Source of the DNA: an uncultured Bacteroidales bacterium
GTDB lineage: Bacteria; Bacteroidota; Bacteroidia; Bacteroidales; Bacteroidaceae
Length of the DNA stretch: 38,703 bases
Reading direction: 5' to 3'
Assembly (NCBI GenBank): GCA_937898885.1
Contig: CALDKD010000020.1
Coordinates: forward strand, 1-38,703
Below are positions 1 to 7,850 of the stretch, piece after piece. Numbering within the stretch: the stretch's first letter is position 1; each line of letters begins with the position of its first letter. The notes beneath the pieces were generated by a model, which was not told the DNA's origin, ran no database searches, and worked only from the letters and a program-made list of their open reading frames with translations. The position numbers were made by a program, and so were the translations under genes.

Positions 1-19
1 ATATAAGCTGAAAGAAACG

Positions 20-1482
20 ATGAAGACAAAGATTGAATACAGCATATGCCTCCTTGCTCTTGCCGTACTTTCCGTATCATGCGGCAAGGAAATGGATCTG
101 AGTGAGGATGATTTTTTGTATATAAATCCTTCCGGTACCACGGGAATGACCATCACCGCCATCACTTGCGATTCGGAGATCCGTGAGGAAACCGGTAGAT
201 GCTTTGAGGTTGTCTGGTCTGCCGGTGACATAATTGTAGTAGATGGTGCGGAGTTCACATTAATCGAAGGGGCCGGTACTACGACAGGTAAATTTGAGGG
301 GCCTCTCCTTCCCGATGGGTCATACGAGGCGTATTATGGAATCAGCGGGAAAAACTTCCTGCATTGCAGCATTATTATGGAACCGTAATAACGGGAGTGC
401 CTATGTACTCGGAGGTGACTGTTGTGGATGGCAGCCCGCTTCCCGCATACTTCACGAATCTCTGCGGACTGCTTAGGCTCAAGGTGGGCAACAATGAGTC
501 CGTGAGAATGAGGCAGCTTGCAATGTACGCGAGCCAGCCTATGGCCGGAGATTTCAAAATAGCATCCAGTGGCGCCGCCGTGTTGACAGATGATTCCACT
601 GTGTCATTGATGCTTGATTGCGGTGAGGGTGGTCTGGAACTTTCTCCGGAAGGTACATACTTCTATCTGGCCTTGCCTGAGGGAAGGTATAGGGGAATCT
701 CGCTTATACTTACCGGTGCTGACGGCAAGTACTGCGAGAAAAGATTGGGTGTGCGCGAGTATTTTGACATAGCAAGGGCCACTGTCTGCGATTACGAGTG
801 GCAGAAAACGGATTTCATAGAACGTGAGTCTGTTGACCTTGGCCTTTCTGTCAGGTGGGCCACCCGCAATGTGGGCGCATATTCTTCTGAGGATTATTAT
901 GGAGGGCATTACGCATGGGGTGAGACCGTGGGGCTGTATGAAGGGAAGACCGACTTCAATTGGTGTAATTACAAATGGTGTGCAAACGATGACAAGGAGA
1001 GTATTACACGCTATAGCTATTCCGTTGACGGCGTGACGATACTGTATCCTGAAGACGATGCCGCCTCTGTAAACTGGCGTGGCGCGTGGCGTATGCCGAC
1101 ATATGACGAGTTTTCGGATTTGATTTATAACTGCTACTGGTTGTGGACTGCGGATTACGACGGTACAGGTGCTATGGGCTATATAGTGTACAAGGCCAAA
1201 AAAGAGGAAGACAAGCGTAAATATGTTTACGAGGGAGGTACTCCATTGGATGGCTATTCACTGTCGGATGTCCATATCTTTCTGCCCGTAGAGGATGTTG
1301 TGTCTTATAACCCATACTCTGAACTGACTTGCGCCTACTGGGCTGGCGAGAAACCAGAATATCTCTTAGGAAAAGAGTTCTTGTCTTATGTGCTGTTATT
1401 GCAAAAAACAAAAGTAACGATGTTGTTTGACAGTCGCGAGTTGGGAATGCTGGTGCGCGCAGTCTGCCCGAAAGATCAGTAA
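20..1482 (+). pseudogene. Frameshifted lipoprotein: fimbrillin-like N-terminus plus Fib_succ_major-type C-terminus
   Basis: The first frame runs from an ATG at 20 and encodes a lipoprotein signal with lipobox-like VLSVSC (Cys21), followed by a fimbrillin-like segment (WSAGDIIVVDG, later a GKFEG motif). It stops at 388. The next frame, open to a stop at 1482, continues the same protein: it resumes as LPALQHYYGTVITG and later carries VDLGLSVRWATRNVG and YAWGET, the signature of the Fibrobacter succinogenes major paralogous domain common in Bacteroidetes surface proteins. The switch lies at the A5 run 350-354 after GGG; one extra A there would join the frames as SGKKLPALQHYYG. No second plausible start exists (the downstream frame opens only with a TTG). 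This is a broken gene, a phase-variable tract, or a read error. Function is unknown; a secreted, surface-anchored protein is likely. Confidence 0.72.
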
Positions 1483-1498
1483 TCGGGCAGACTTTTTT
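1461..1498 (+). terminator. Rho-independent terminator overlapping the end of the first gene
   Basis: An 11-bp perfect stem (1461-1471 with 1483-1493, AGTCTGCCCGA and its complement) is followed by a T run to 1498. The stop codon of the frameshifted lipoprotein gene (1480-1482) sits in the loop. Confidence 0.85.
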
Positions 1499-1508
1499 GT
1501 GTGCTGAT

Positions 1509-1548
1509 AAAAAAGTGGGCCACAGAACTTGTTCCTGTGACCCACTTT
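1509..1548 (-). terminator. Rho-independent terminator of the tRNA unit
   Basis: Read on the minus strand, an imperfect stem (AAAGTGGG/CACAG arms at 1513-1525 and 1535-1548) is followed by a run of six T (complement of 1509-1514). It lies immediately downstream of tRNA-Glu, so it ends the two-tRNA transcript. Confidence 0.8.
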
Positions 1549-1549
1549 G

Positions 1550-1621
1550 TAGCGCCTACGGGAATCGAACCCGTATGCCAAGATTGAGAATCTTGTATCC
1601 TAACCATTAGATGAAAGCGCC
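1550..1621 (-). tRNA. tRNA-Glu(CTC)
   Basis: The reverse complement folds as a cloverleaf: acceptor GGCGCTT paired with AGGCGCT (two G-U pairs), D arm, anticodon stem CAAGA/TCTTG with loop TTCTCAA (anticodon CTC), a 4-nt variable region and T arm ACGGG-TTCGATT-CCCGT, discriminator A. No CCA is encoded. It is 72 nt and lies 37 nt downstream of tRNA-Ser in the same transcript. CTC reads GAG codons. Confidence 0.93.
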
Positions 1622-1658
1622 GGTTAGTCTATTTTGTGCTTGAATCACCCCTGCTTCG

Positions 1659-1745
1659 CGGAAGCTGGGGGATTCGAACCCCCGGTACAGTTGCCCGTAC
1701 GGCAGTTTAGCAAACTGCTGGTTTCAGCCACTCACCCAAACTTCC
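1659..1745 (-). tRNA. tRNA-Ser(GCT)
   Basis: The reverse complement gives acceptor GGAAGTT/AGCTTCC, anticodon stem GCAGT/ACTGC with loop TTGCTAA (anticodon GCT), a long class II variable arm and a T arm with TTCGAAT. The length of 87 nt and the extended variable arm fit serine tRNA. No CCA is encoded. It reads AGC/AGU codons and is the first gene of the two-tRNA unit. Confidence 0.94.
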
Positions 1746-1780
1746 TTCCGGGAACCACCGTTGTGATTCTTAAGCGACGG

Positions 1781-1814
1781 CAAAGGTAGTGCCTTATTTT
1801 GAATCTCACAACAA
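1781..1814 (-). promoter_or_regulatory. Bacteroidetes-type promoter of the tRNA-Ser/Glu unit
   Basis: On the minus strand a -7 element TACCTTTG (1788-1781) matches TAnnTTTG exactly, with TTGTTG (1814-1809) about 20 bp upstream in the -33 position. Tandem TTG triplets leave the exact -33 register open. It is placed correctly to start about 30 nt before tRNA-Ser. Confidence 0.75.
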
Positions 1815-1847
1815 TTCTGCAAAAAAAATGCTCAGTTTTATGTTTTT

Positions 1848-1878
1848 TTTGTCTTGACGGATAATTGTGCTATCTTCG
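1848..1878 (+). promoter_or_regulatory. Promoter of the cupin-FemAB fusion gene
   Basis: TTTG (1848-1851), a 19-bp spacer, and TATCTTCG (1871-1878, one mismatch to TAnnTTTG). It decides the start of the gene: an in-frame GTG at 1867 falls inside this promoter, so translation should begin at the ATG at 1903. Confidence 0.7.
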
Positions 1879-1902
1879 CATCTGAAGAAACTACCTGTTT
1901 GT

Positions 1903-3276
1903 ATGACAATTGAGGATGAGAATACGCAGATGCCGCGTGGCTGCAGGCTGATTGAGTTTCCTGAGTCTGCCGACTCCAGGGGCAGTCTCTCGTTCGCGGA
2001 GGGTATGCGGCACATTCCTTTTCAGATAGAGAGGGTGTTCTGGATATACGGCGTGCCTGAGGGTAAGACTCGTGGCGAGCACTCGCACAATGAGTCATCG
2101 GAGGTGGTGGTGCCTGTGGCGGGCGAGTTTGATATGTATGTGAGCGATGGCGTACGGCAGGTTGTGGTCCATCTGGACTCGCCCAGACAGGGCATACTTA
2201 TACCGCCGGGTATATGGTGCGGGCTCAGGAACTTTGCCGCAGGAACGGTGTGCGTGGTGTTCGCGTCGCACCCGTACAATGCCGCGGGCTATACAAACGA
2301 TTTCACCCAGTACAGGAACGAGCTTGTAAGCGCGATACGATACGACTCTGCGAGAAAGGATGAGTGGAATGCCTTTGTGGCGGCATCGAAGAACGGGACG
2401 TTCCTGCTGGACAGGAATTATATGGATTACCATTCGGACCGTTTTCAGGACTGCTCGCTGATGTTCTACAAGCAGGGCCGTCTGATAGCCTTGCTGCCCG
2501 CCAACCTGAATGCGCAGGAGGGCACCGTGCAGTCTCACGGAGGCCTGACATACGGCGGTATGATCCTGTCGCGCCAGATAACGGCGGTTGAGGCCCTGGA
2601 GGCCTTCAGCTGTGCCACGGACTGGATGAAGGTTGAGCTGGGGGCGCACAGGCTTATATACAAGCCTATTCCTTATATATACAGTTCCTTGCCGGCGGAA
2701 GAGGATCTGTATGCTCTGTTCCGCAGCGGAGGCAAGCTTTGCTCGCGTGCGGTATCGTCGGTTGTTGACAACTCAAACCGCCTGCCTGTGCGCAAGCTTC
2801 GCCAACGTGGGGCCGCCAAGGCCGTCAAGGCTGGCCTGTTTGTTGATGAGGCCCGCGATGCCGCCGATTGGACTGCGTTCTGGAAAGTGCTTTCTGACGT
2901 GCTTATGGAGCGGCATAACAGGATGCCCGTGCACACGGTCGATGAGATGATGCTGCTGGCCGGACGTTTCCCCGACAGGATCAGGCTGTTTGTGGTTCGT
3001 GGCACCGAGGGCGTGGTTGCGGGTACTGTGGTGTTCGAGACGCCTCAGGTGGCGCACGCTCAGTATATCGCATCCTCACCGGCAGGAAAGCAGACCGGGG
3101 CTCTGGACTTGCTTTTCGATGTGCTGATAGGGCAGACATACGCCGGCAAGCCTTATTTTGATTTTGGCGTTTCCACAGAGCAGAGCGGCAGCTATCTTAA
3201 CGAGGGGCTTATTTTCCAGAAGGAGGGATTCGGTGCCCGCTCGGTTGTATATGACGCTTATGAGATAGAATTTTAG
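1903..3276 (+). CDS. Fusion of FdtA/WxcM-like sugar-isomerase cupin and FemAB/GNAT-type acyltransferase
   Basis: The protein has 457 aa. Residues about 10-135 resemble the FdtA/QdtA/WxcM cupin family (3,4-ketoisomerases acting on dTDP-4-keto-6-deoxyglucose): SRGSLSF, RVFWIYGVP, RGEHSH and IPPGIW are visible. His60 and His62 match the two family histidines, although the usual HAHK reads HSHN. Residues about 150-457 resemble FemAB/GNAT-fold acyltransferases (HGGLTYGGMI, DFGVSTEQSG, EGLIFQKEGFG). In many Bacteroidetes these activities are separate neighbouring genes for amino- or deoxysugar formation; here one chain carries both. It has its own promoter and is 1.4 kb upstream of the glycosyltransferase locus, consistent with making an acylated sugar for surface polysaccharide. 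No signal peptide: cytoplasmic. The substrate and whether the cupin half is catalytic are unknown. Confidence 0.8.
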   Translation: MTIEDENTQMPRGCRLIEFPESADSRGSLSFAEGMRHIPFQIERVFWIYGVPEGKTRGEHSHNESSEVVVPVAGEFDMYVSDGVRQVVVHLDSPRQGILIPPGIWCGLRNFAAGTVCVVFASHPYNAAGYTNDFTQYRNELVSAIRYDSARKDEWNAFVAASKNGTFLLDRNYMDYHSDRFQDCSLMFYKQGRLIALLPANLNAQEGTVQSHGGLTYGGMILSRQITAVEALEAFSCATDWMKVELGAHRLIYKPIPYIYSSLPAEEDLYALFRSGGKLCSRAVSSVVDNSNRLPVRKLRQRGAAKAVKAGLFVDEARDAADWTAFWKVLSDVLMERHNRMPVHTVDEMMLLAGRFPDRIRLFVVRGTEGVVAGTVVFETPQVAHAQYIASSPAGKQTGALDLLFDVLIGQTYAGKPYFDFGVSTEQSGSYLNEGLIFQKEGFGARSVVYDAYEIEF

Positions 3277-3278
3277 CT

Positions 3279-3315
3279 TTTGAATCTCATTCGCTAATAA
3301 TATTTGTTATCTTTG
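3279..3315 (+). promoter_or_regulatory. Probable promoter of the CE15-like esterase gene
   Basis: TATCTTTG (3308-3315) is an exact TAnnTTTG match 21 bp before the ATG at 3337. A TTTG at 3279-3282 is present but spaced 25 bp away, longer than usual, so the -33 part is uncertain. Confidence 0.55.
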
Positions 3316-3336
3316 AGACATCAATTTATTAGGATA

Positions 3337-4611
3337 ATGAAGAATTTTACAAAAATCGGTCTTGCGGCAACTATGATGCTGGCATCGGCCACTCTCTTCG
3401 CGCAGAAGAGCATTCCATTGGTTTATGATGAGGAGTTTACCGGTAAGAACTATCCGGCACCTGCATTTGTTACGGTAGATGAGGCCAAGGAGGTGACGGC
3501 TCTGCCTAATCCGTTTGAGTTCTCAAACGGCAAGAAGCAGGTAAAGAAGTTCAAGGACTGGGAGAGACGCCGCTCGGAGATTGTGCGTGAGCTGTACAAC
3601 TACGAGGTGGGCCTGAAGCCTGAGGTGGTACGTGAGGACATTGAGGCTACTTTGGAGGACAATACTCTCACCGTGAAGGTTACAGTCAACGGCGAGACAC
3701 TGACTCTTACATCAAGGATATCATATCCGGAGGGCGACGGTCCGTTCCCGCTTATGATTGGCGCATCAATGATAAGCATTCCGCAGAATCTTCTCAAGGA
3801 GCGCAACATTGCCACTATGACCTTCAATATGAATCAGGTTATGGCGCATCAGCAGAAGCGTGGCAATGAGCCTGTCAACAAGCTCTATCCTGAGCTGGTT
3901 GAGAACGGCGCATACGCTATGTGGCCTTGGGGTATCAGCCGCCTGATTGACGGTCTGGAGATTGTAGGCGCAGCCAGCAAGATTGATATGAGTCACATTG
4001 GTGTTACCGGATGCTCATACGCCGGTAAGATGGCTTTGTGGTCAGGCGCCTTTGACGAGCGTATAGCCCTTACGATAGCCCAGGAGCCGGGTGGCGGTGG
4101 CGCTGCAGCCTGGAGGGTATCTGAATTGGTTGATCCGTTCCGCCTTCCGCAGGGTGTTGAGAAGCTGGGCCGTACCGACAATCATTGGTTCAAGGAGTCT
4201 ATGTGGGACTGGAAGGACGGGAATGTCACCAAGCTTCCGTATGACCATCACGAGCTGTGTGCCCTGATTTGCCCGCGTGCCCTTCTTGTACTTGGAAATA
4301 CCGATTATGAATGGCTGGTGGATGAGGCTGGTTACGTATCGAGCGTGGCTGCCCGCGAGGTTTGGAAGAAGTTCGGCATTGAGGACCGTATGGGCTACTC
4401 AATCCAGGGTGGTCACGGCCACTGCCAGCTCCCCAAGAGCCAGTATCCTGAGGTTGAGGCTTTTCTTGACAGGTTCCTCCTGGGCAAGGATGTTGACACC
4501 GACGTGCGCCACATTGACCAGAAGATTAAGGACAATATGTCAAAGTTCGGCCTTACCGTGGAGCAGTTCATTCCGTGGGTGAATGAGATATCAGGTATGG
4601 CGAAGGATTGA
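3337..4611 (+). CDS. Secreted CE15-like glucuronoyl esterase
   Basis: The protein has 424 aa; the signal peptide ends near ATLFAQ. It resembles carbohydrate esterase family 15, which cleaves esters between (4-O-methyl)glucuronic acid of xylan and lignin alcohols. The nucleophile motif is GCSYAGK (Ser227), the likely acid is Glu250 in AQEPGGGG, and the likely histidine is His362 in GGHGHCQ, in the order expected for the alpha/beta-hydrolase triad. Known CE15 enzymes usually have Arg after the nucleophile (GCSRxGK); here it is Tyr228, so substrate or transition-state stabilisation may differ. The start at 3337 follows the -7 element; an earlier in-frame TTG at 3304 overlaps that element. It stands alone, ends at a terminator, and lies far from the GH cluster at 22-35 kb. 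Periplasmic or exported; exact substrate not proven. Confidence 0.8.
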   Translation: MKNFTKIGLAATMMLASATLFAQKSIPLVYDEEFTGKNYPAPAFVTVDEAKEVTALPNPFEFSNGKKQVKKFKDWERRRSEIVRELYNYEVGLKPEVVREDIEATLEDNTLTVKVTVNGETLTLTSRISYPEGDGPFPLMIGASMISIPQNLLKERNIATMTFNMNQVMAHQQKRGNEPVNKLYPELVENGAYAMWPWGISRLIDGLEIVGAASKIDMSHIGVTGCSYAGKMALWSGAFDERIALTIAQEPGGGGAAAWRVSELVDPFRLPQGVEKLGRTDNHWFKESMWDWKDGNVTKLPYDHHELCALICPRALLVLGNTDYEWLVDEAGYVSSVAAREVWKKFGIEDRMGYSIQGGHGHCQLPKSQYPEVEAFLDRFLLGKDVDTDVRHIDQKIKDNMSKFGLTVEQFIPWVNEISGMAKD

Positions 4612-4637
4612 TGCCGTAGTCTTTGGGCAAGTATCGG

Positions 4638-4674
4638 AAAGGCAGGGATGACAATGGTCTCCCTGCCTTTTCTG
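4638..4674. terminator. Convergent terminator between the esterase and the GT operon
   Basis: An 11-bp perfect stem (AAAGGCAGGGA at 4638-4648 with its complement at 4660-4670) is flanked by A and T runs, so it can work for the plus-strand esterase and the minus-strand glycosyltransferase operon. Confidence 0.8.
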
Positions 4675-4687
4675 GTTTATTGAAGCG

Positions 4688-5788
4688 CTACCTGCTCCAG
4701 AAACTGATGTATTGTGCGGCCACCTTCTGCGGGTCGTGGTGCTTGCGGACGTATTCCATGCTGTCTGTCTTACGCTGCCGTAGAGTCTGGGCGTCCTCAC
4801 GGACAAGCTGCAGGAATGTGCGGCGGATCTCATCCTTGTGACAGGGCAGGTTGATGACAGGGCGCAGCCGTTTCTCATTGATAATACTGTACGGCTCCTC
4901 CTCACCGCCTCCGGCCACAATCAGTCCCTGCGACATAGCCAGCAGCGAGTTCATATTCGGAGTAGGAGAGTAGAGCTGGTCTATCAGAATATCGGAGGAG
5001 CGCATTATCCTGCGGTACTCGTCAAATGGCACGTTCTGTACGGTCTTTAGGTGAATCCTGTCGGGATATTCCCGCTCAATGTCCTGCAGTATGGGCAGCA
5101 GTATGTCGGTTCCCTTGAACCTGGAGCGGGTGCGCTGTATTCCCATAAACAGCCGGATCTTGCCGTCCGGGGCCTCCAGGTATCTCTCTGCCGGAGTATC
5201 GCAAGGTGCCACGGGGAAGGGAATATAGGTGGTCTTGTCTGGGAAATGGTCCTTGTAGCTCATATAATATTCCCACAAGCCGGCAATTATCCCGTCGCAA
5301 CCGGAGGCGATAGTCCTGTTCAGCGGAGCCTTGTCTCCGTTCATCCAGTCGCGCACGGCGGCACGGTTGTCCTCTATGTCGCGGAACTTTCCGTCAACCA
5401 TCAGCTCGGAGTACTCAAAGCGGTTCTCCAGACAGGTCTTTACATAGTAATGGTCCATCCCGAAGGCCGCCAGGAAGAGCTTGCCGTTGTTGCGTCGCAG
5501 ATAGCGGTAGAATGGCTCAATACGGCTGGCTTTCAGTTCCAGAAACATAGGATTGATTATCTGGACCACATCGTATCCTCTGAAATGGCGGAACTCGCGC
5601 AATACTCTGGTAAGGTAACTGATTGCCTGCACCGCACCTCCCGGATGGCGCTCAATCCTGATGTCGCACGGATAGTTCTTCCAGAAGTCTCCGTTGCTTA
5701 CCACGGTGACCTGATGTCCCAGGGCGCGCAATCCTTCGGCCAGTGTCCAGTGGACGTTGCTGTACTCACCTAACAGAAGTATTCTCAT
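4688..5788 (-). CDS. Glycosyltransferase, GT-B fold (GT4-like)
   Basis: The protein has 366 aa. The N-terminus MRILLLGEYSNVHW with a following LRALGHQVTVVSNG is the nucleotide-fold start of GT-B enzymes; the C-terminal half has the donor-domain pattern RLFMGIQRTRSRFKGTDILL, SSDILIDQLY and SLLAMSQGLIVAGGGEEEP, with glutamates where GT4 retaining enzymes carry their EX7E-type region. The start at 5788 is supported by the ATGA overlap with the stop of the upstream gene; a longer in-frame extension would overlap that gene by over 100 bp. It is the last gene of a three-gene translationally coupled minus-strand operon next to a flippase, so it probably adds a sugar to a lipid-linked surface glycan on the cytoplasmic face. 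Donor and acceptor cannot be read from the sequence. Confidence 0.82.
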   Translation of the reverse strand: MRILLLGEYSNVHWTLAEGLRALGHQVTVVSNGDFWKNYPCDIRIERHPGGAVQAISYLTRVLREFRHFRGYDVVQIINPMFLELKASRIEPFYRYLRRNNGKLFLAAFGMDHYYVKTCLENRFEYSELMVDGKFRDIEDNRAAVRDWMNGDKAPLNRTIASGCDGIIAGLWEYYMSYKDHFPDKTTYIPFPVAPCDTPAERYLEAPDGKIRLFMGIQRTRSRFKGTDILLPILQDIEREYPDRIHLKTVQNVPFDEYRRIMRSSDILIDQLYSPTPNMNSLLAMSQGLIVAGGGEEEPYSIINEKRLRPVINLPCHKDEIRRTFLQLVREDAQTLRQRKTDSMEYVRKHHDPQKVAAQYISFWSR

Positions 5789-6762
5789 AGACGGTATCTT
5801 TTCTCGTTGATATGAAGGAGAGCCAGACCGGCATGGCATCTTGAGAGCGATGTGAAGAGCCGGTACCGGATTCCGTATGCCGGTGTGCTGAACAGCGGCC
5901 ACAATCCCTCTGCCTGAAGGGCTGCGGTCTGGACTGGCAGGCTCTCACGCCAGTCGGGCCTGCGCAGTGTGCGGCGGATATGGTCCATTGCAAGGAAATG
6001 TATCTTGCGGTCAATGCCCTGCGGATGTCCTGCCGCTACTGTACGTCTGAACTCAACAAGTCTTTTTATGACATTCAGGGTGTTGGCGGCCCGCTCGTCA
6101 TAGAGAGGAGCGGTGGTTATTGAGCCACTCCGGCGGCAGTATGCATAGACCAGCGCGTCGGATGCCACATAGCGTTTGCTGTGGAAGAGCAGGCGTGGAG
6201 TGAAATCCTCATCCTCCATATAGGTGTTCTCCGCGAAACGGAGGTTGTTTCCGGTAAGCAGACTGCGGGATATCAGGTACATGCAGCTGCTGCCGAAGGG
6301 CGTGTGCCTTGCCATATACCCGTTGCCTGTGACTGGCTCGGACAAATGTATGGTCTGCTGCTTAATGGTTTTTGACTCATCTTCGGCGCAAATCTGGAAC
6401 CGGAATCCAAAGAGGTCGGCATCGCACTCGCGCATTGCGTCAAGACATCTTTCCAGAGTACCGGGAAAGTAGTAGTCGTCGGCATCGAGAAAAGCCAGCA
6501 CATCACCTTGTGCGGCCTCAATTCCACGGTTGCGGGCTGCTCCCAGACGTCCGTGCGCTGCCTCTATCAATCGGGTGCGACTGTCTCCTATGGCGTTTAT
6601 TGTGCCTTTGGGCGGAGTGGGAGAACCGTCATCAACCACTATCACCTGAATGGCATCCTGCGCGCTGAATTGCGAGAGGGCAGACCTTACGGCCCGCTCA
6701 AGCAGATGCTCCAGGGTTGTGTCGCTTTCCGGATTGTAGTATGGAATGATCACTGATATCAT
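5785..6762 (-). CDS. Glycosyltransferase family 2
   Basis: The protein has 325 aa and is a GT-A fold enzyme: MISVIIPYYNPESD opens the chain, VIVVDDGS binds the nucleotide, GRLGAARNRGIEAAQGD precedes the metal-binding LDADDYY. The C-terminal 120 residues are basic and less conserved, with no clear membrane segment. It overlaps both neighbours by ATGA (5785-5788 and 6759-6762), so the three glycosyltransferases should be made in fixed proportion. It should transfer a sugar from a nucleotide donor to a growing cytoplasmic oligosaccharide. Linkage and sugar are unknown. Confidence 0.88.
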   Translation of the reverse strand: MISVIIPYYNPESDTTLEHLLERAVRSALSQFSAQDAIQVIVVDDGSPTPPKGTINAIGDSRTRLIEAAHGRLGAARNRGIEAAQGDVLAFLDADDYYFPGTLERCLDAMRECDADLFGFRFQICAEDESKTIKQQTIHLSEPVTGNGYMARHTPFGSSCMYLISRSLLTGNNLRFAENTYMEDEDFTPRLLFHSKRYVASDALVYAYCRRSGSITTAPLYDERAANTLNVIKRLVEFRRTVAAGHPQGIDRKIHFLAMDHIRRTLRRPDWRESLPVQTAALQAEGLWPLFSTPAYGIRYRLFTSLSRCHAGLALLHINEKRYRL

Positions 6763-7721
6763 AAGGGCAGCTTGTCGCGGGAGAGCATCTTGCAGGTGGC
6801 GCTTACTCCCAGAATGGTCGCAGATATGTATTTCAGAATGGCCTTGACGCCAGCGCCGGCGCTGATTATGCCGGTGAGTGGTGGCCTGAGCTCAGACAGG
6901 CTTGACGCAGCCTTGTCAAGGTAGCCGGGGTCTGTGTCCTGGCATCTCCCAAGGTCGGTCAGCAGGTTGAGGCATCCTGACCATAGCCGTGCGGACTCAG
7001 TATCCATTCCCATCCGTGAGACTTGCGTGAGCAGTTCCAGATTATGTCTGAACAGGGGCTCCTGTCTCTTGAAGGAGTAGTGGGCGGTAATGCCGTCTGT
7101 ATTGTCGTAGTAAAGATAAAGGCCCTTGCCGGAATAGCAGATGCTCCTGCATTTGCCGACTATGGACGGGCAGACGGCGATGTCCTCGAATGTCTCGCCC
7201 TCAGGGAAACGTATGTCGTTGAAGAGTTCCCTGCGGTATATCTTGTTGCAGGCGTATGCGTGGGTGTTGCCTCCTTCTGATATCCAGTCGGCGAAAACCT
7301 TGCCGCCTGTCACGCGGCGGGCGGTGGGAGTGACAAGATACTGCCTCTTTGAGCCGTAGTGTACGTGTATGGGATATTCCAGCAAGTCTGTGCCGGGACA
7401 GGCGTCCAGACAGGCCATATTGTCAGAGAGGGTGCCCGGAGCAAGCTCGTCGTCGCTATCGACAAAGGTGATGTATTCACCGGTGGATGCGTCGATTCCG
7501 CTGTTGCGGGCGGCGCTCAGGCCTCCGTTGGGGCGGTGTATCACCTTGATGCGGCTGTCTGCCGCCGCCAGTCTGTCGCACAACTCTCTGCTTTCGTCGG
7601 TGGAGCCGTCGTCAATGAGTATAAGCTCCAGCTCAGGGCAGGGGGGAGTGGTGATGCTTCTTACGCATCGCTCCAGACATGCCGCACTCTGATACACGGG
7701 AACTATTACTGATAATCTCAT
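6759..7721 (-). CDS. Glycosyltransferase family 2
   Basis: The protein has 320 aa. N-terminal MRLSVIVPVYQSAACLERCV, LILIDDGSTDES, GGLSAARNSGID and metal-binding VDSDDEL are textbook GT2 motifs. It is the first gene of the minus-strand operon and overlaps the next gene by ATGA. A TATTTTTG element ends only seven bases before the ATG, so the mRNA may be nearly leaderless or another promoter is used. It lies divergent to the flippase gene with about 130 bp between them. It acts in the cytoplasm on a nucleotide-sugar donor; the acceptor is probably the same lipid-linked glycan as for its operon partners. Confidence 0.88.
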   Translation of the reverse strand: MRLSVIVPVYQSAACLERCVRSITTPPCPELELILIDDGSTDESRELCDRLAAADSRIKVIHRPNGGLSAARNSGIDASTGEYITFVDSDDELAPGTLSDNMACLDACPGTDLLEYPIHVHYGSKRQYLVTPTARRVTGGKVFADWISEGGNTHAYACNKIYRRELFNDIRFPEGETFEDIAVCPSIVGKCRSICYSGKGLYLYYDNTDGITAHYSFKRQEPLFRHNLELLTQVSRMGMDTESARLWSGCLNLLTDLGRCQDTDPGYLDKAASSLSELRPPLTGIISAGAGVKAILKYISATILGVSATCKMLSRDKLPL

Positions 7722-7728
7722 TGTCCTG

Positions 7729-7736
7729 CAAAAATA
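7729..7736 (-). promoter_or_regulatory. Possible -7 element of the glycosyltransferase operon
   Basis: On the minus strand TATTTTTG matches TAnnTTTG, but it ends 7 nt before the ATG at 7721 and no clear -33 TTTG is seen 19-21 bp upstream. Transcription from it would give an almost leaderless mRNA. Confidence 0.4.
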
Positions 7737-7795
7737 GCTTTATGGCTGTAATCCTTGTGGCCTGACACTATTTGAACGTAAAAATATGCTTTTTA

Positions 7796-7826
7796 TTGGA
7801 TAATACGCGCGCCAGATGTAATTTTG
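7796..7826 (+). promoter_or_regulatory. Promoter of the flippase-GT2 operon
   Basis: TTG (7796-7798), 20-bp spacer and TAATTTTG (7819-7826), a full TAnnTTTG match. It overlaps an in-frame TTG at 7824, which therefore cannot be the start codon. Confidence 0.65.
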
Positions 7827-7850
7827 GAGTCTCAAATACGTTATAAATCC

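Noticed and set aside
347..358. Programmed -1 frameshift at GGGAAAAAC
   Set aside because: Re-pairing in the zero frame would require a mismatch (G AAA AAC is not a standard slippery heptamer) and no downstream stem or pseudoknot was evident; a length change in the A run is simpler.
1550..1745. tRNA genes as an integration site for a mobile element
   Set aside because: No integrase, direct repeat of the tRNA 3' end or change of gene content is seen on either side.
1867..1902. GTG start at 1867 for the cupin fusion
   Set aside because: It lies within the -33/-7 promoter, and the added residues match nothing in the family.
5051..5773. 240-residue open frame on the plus strand
   Set aside because: It lies entirely opposite a well-supported glycosyltransferase gene, has no recognisable domain, and arises from the high-GC codon pattern of that gene.
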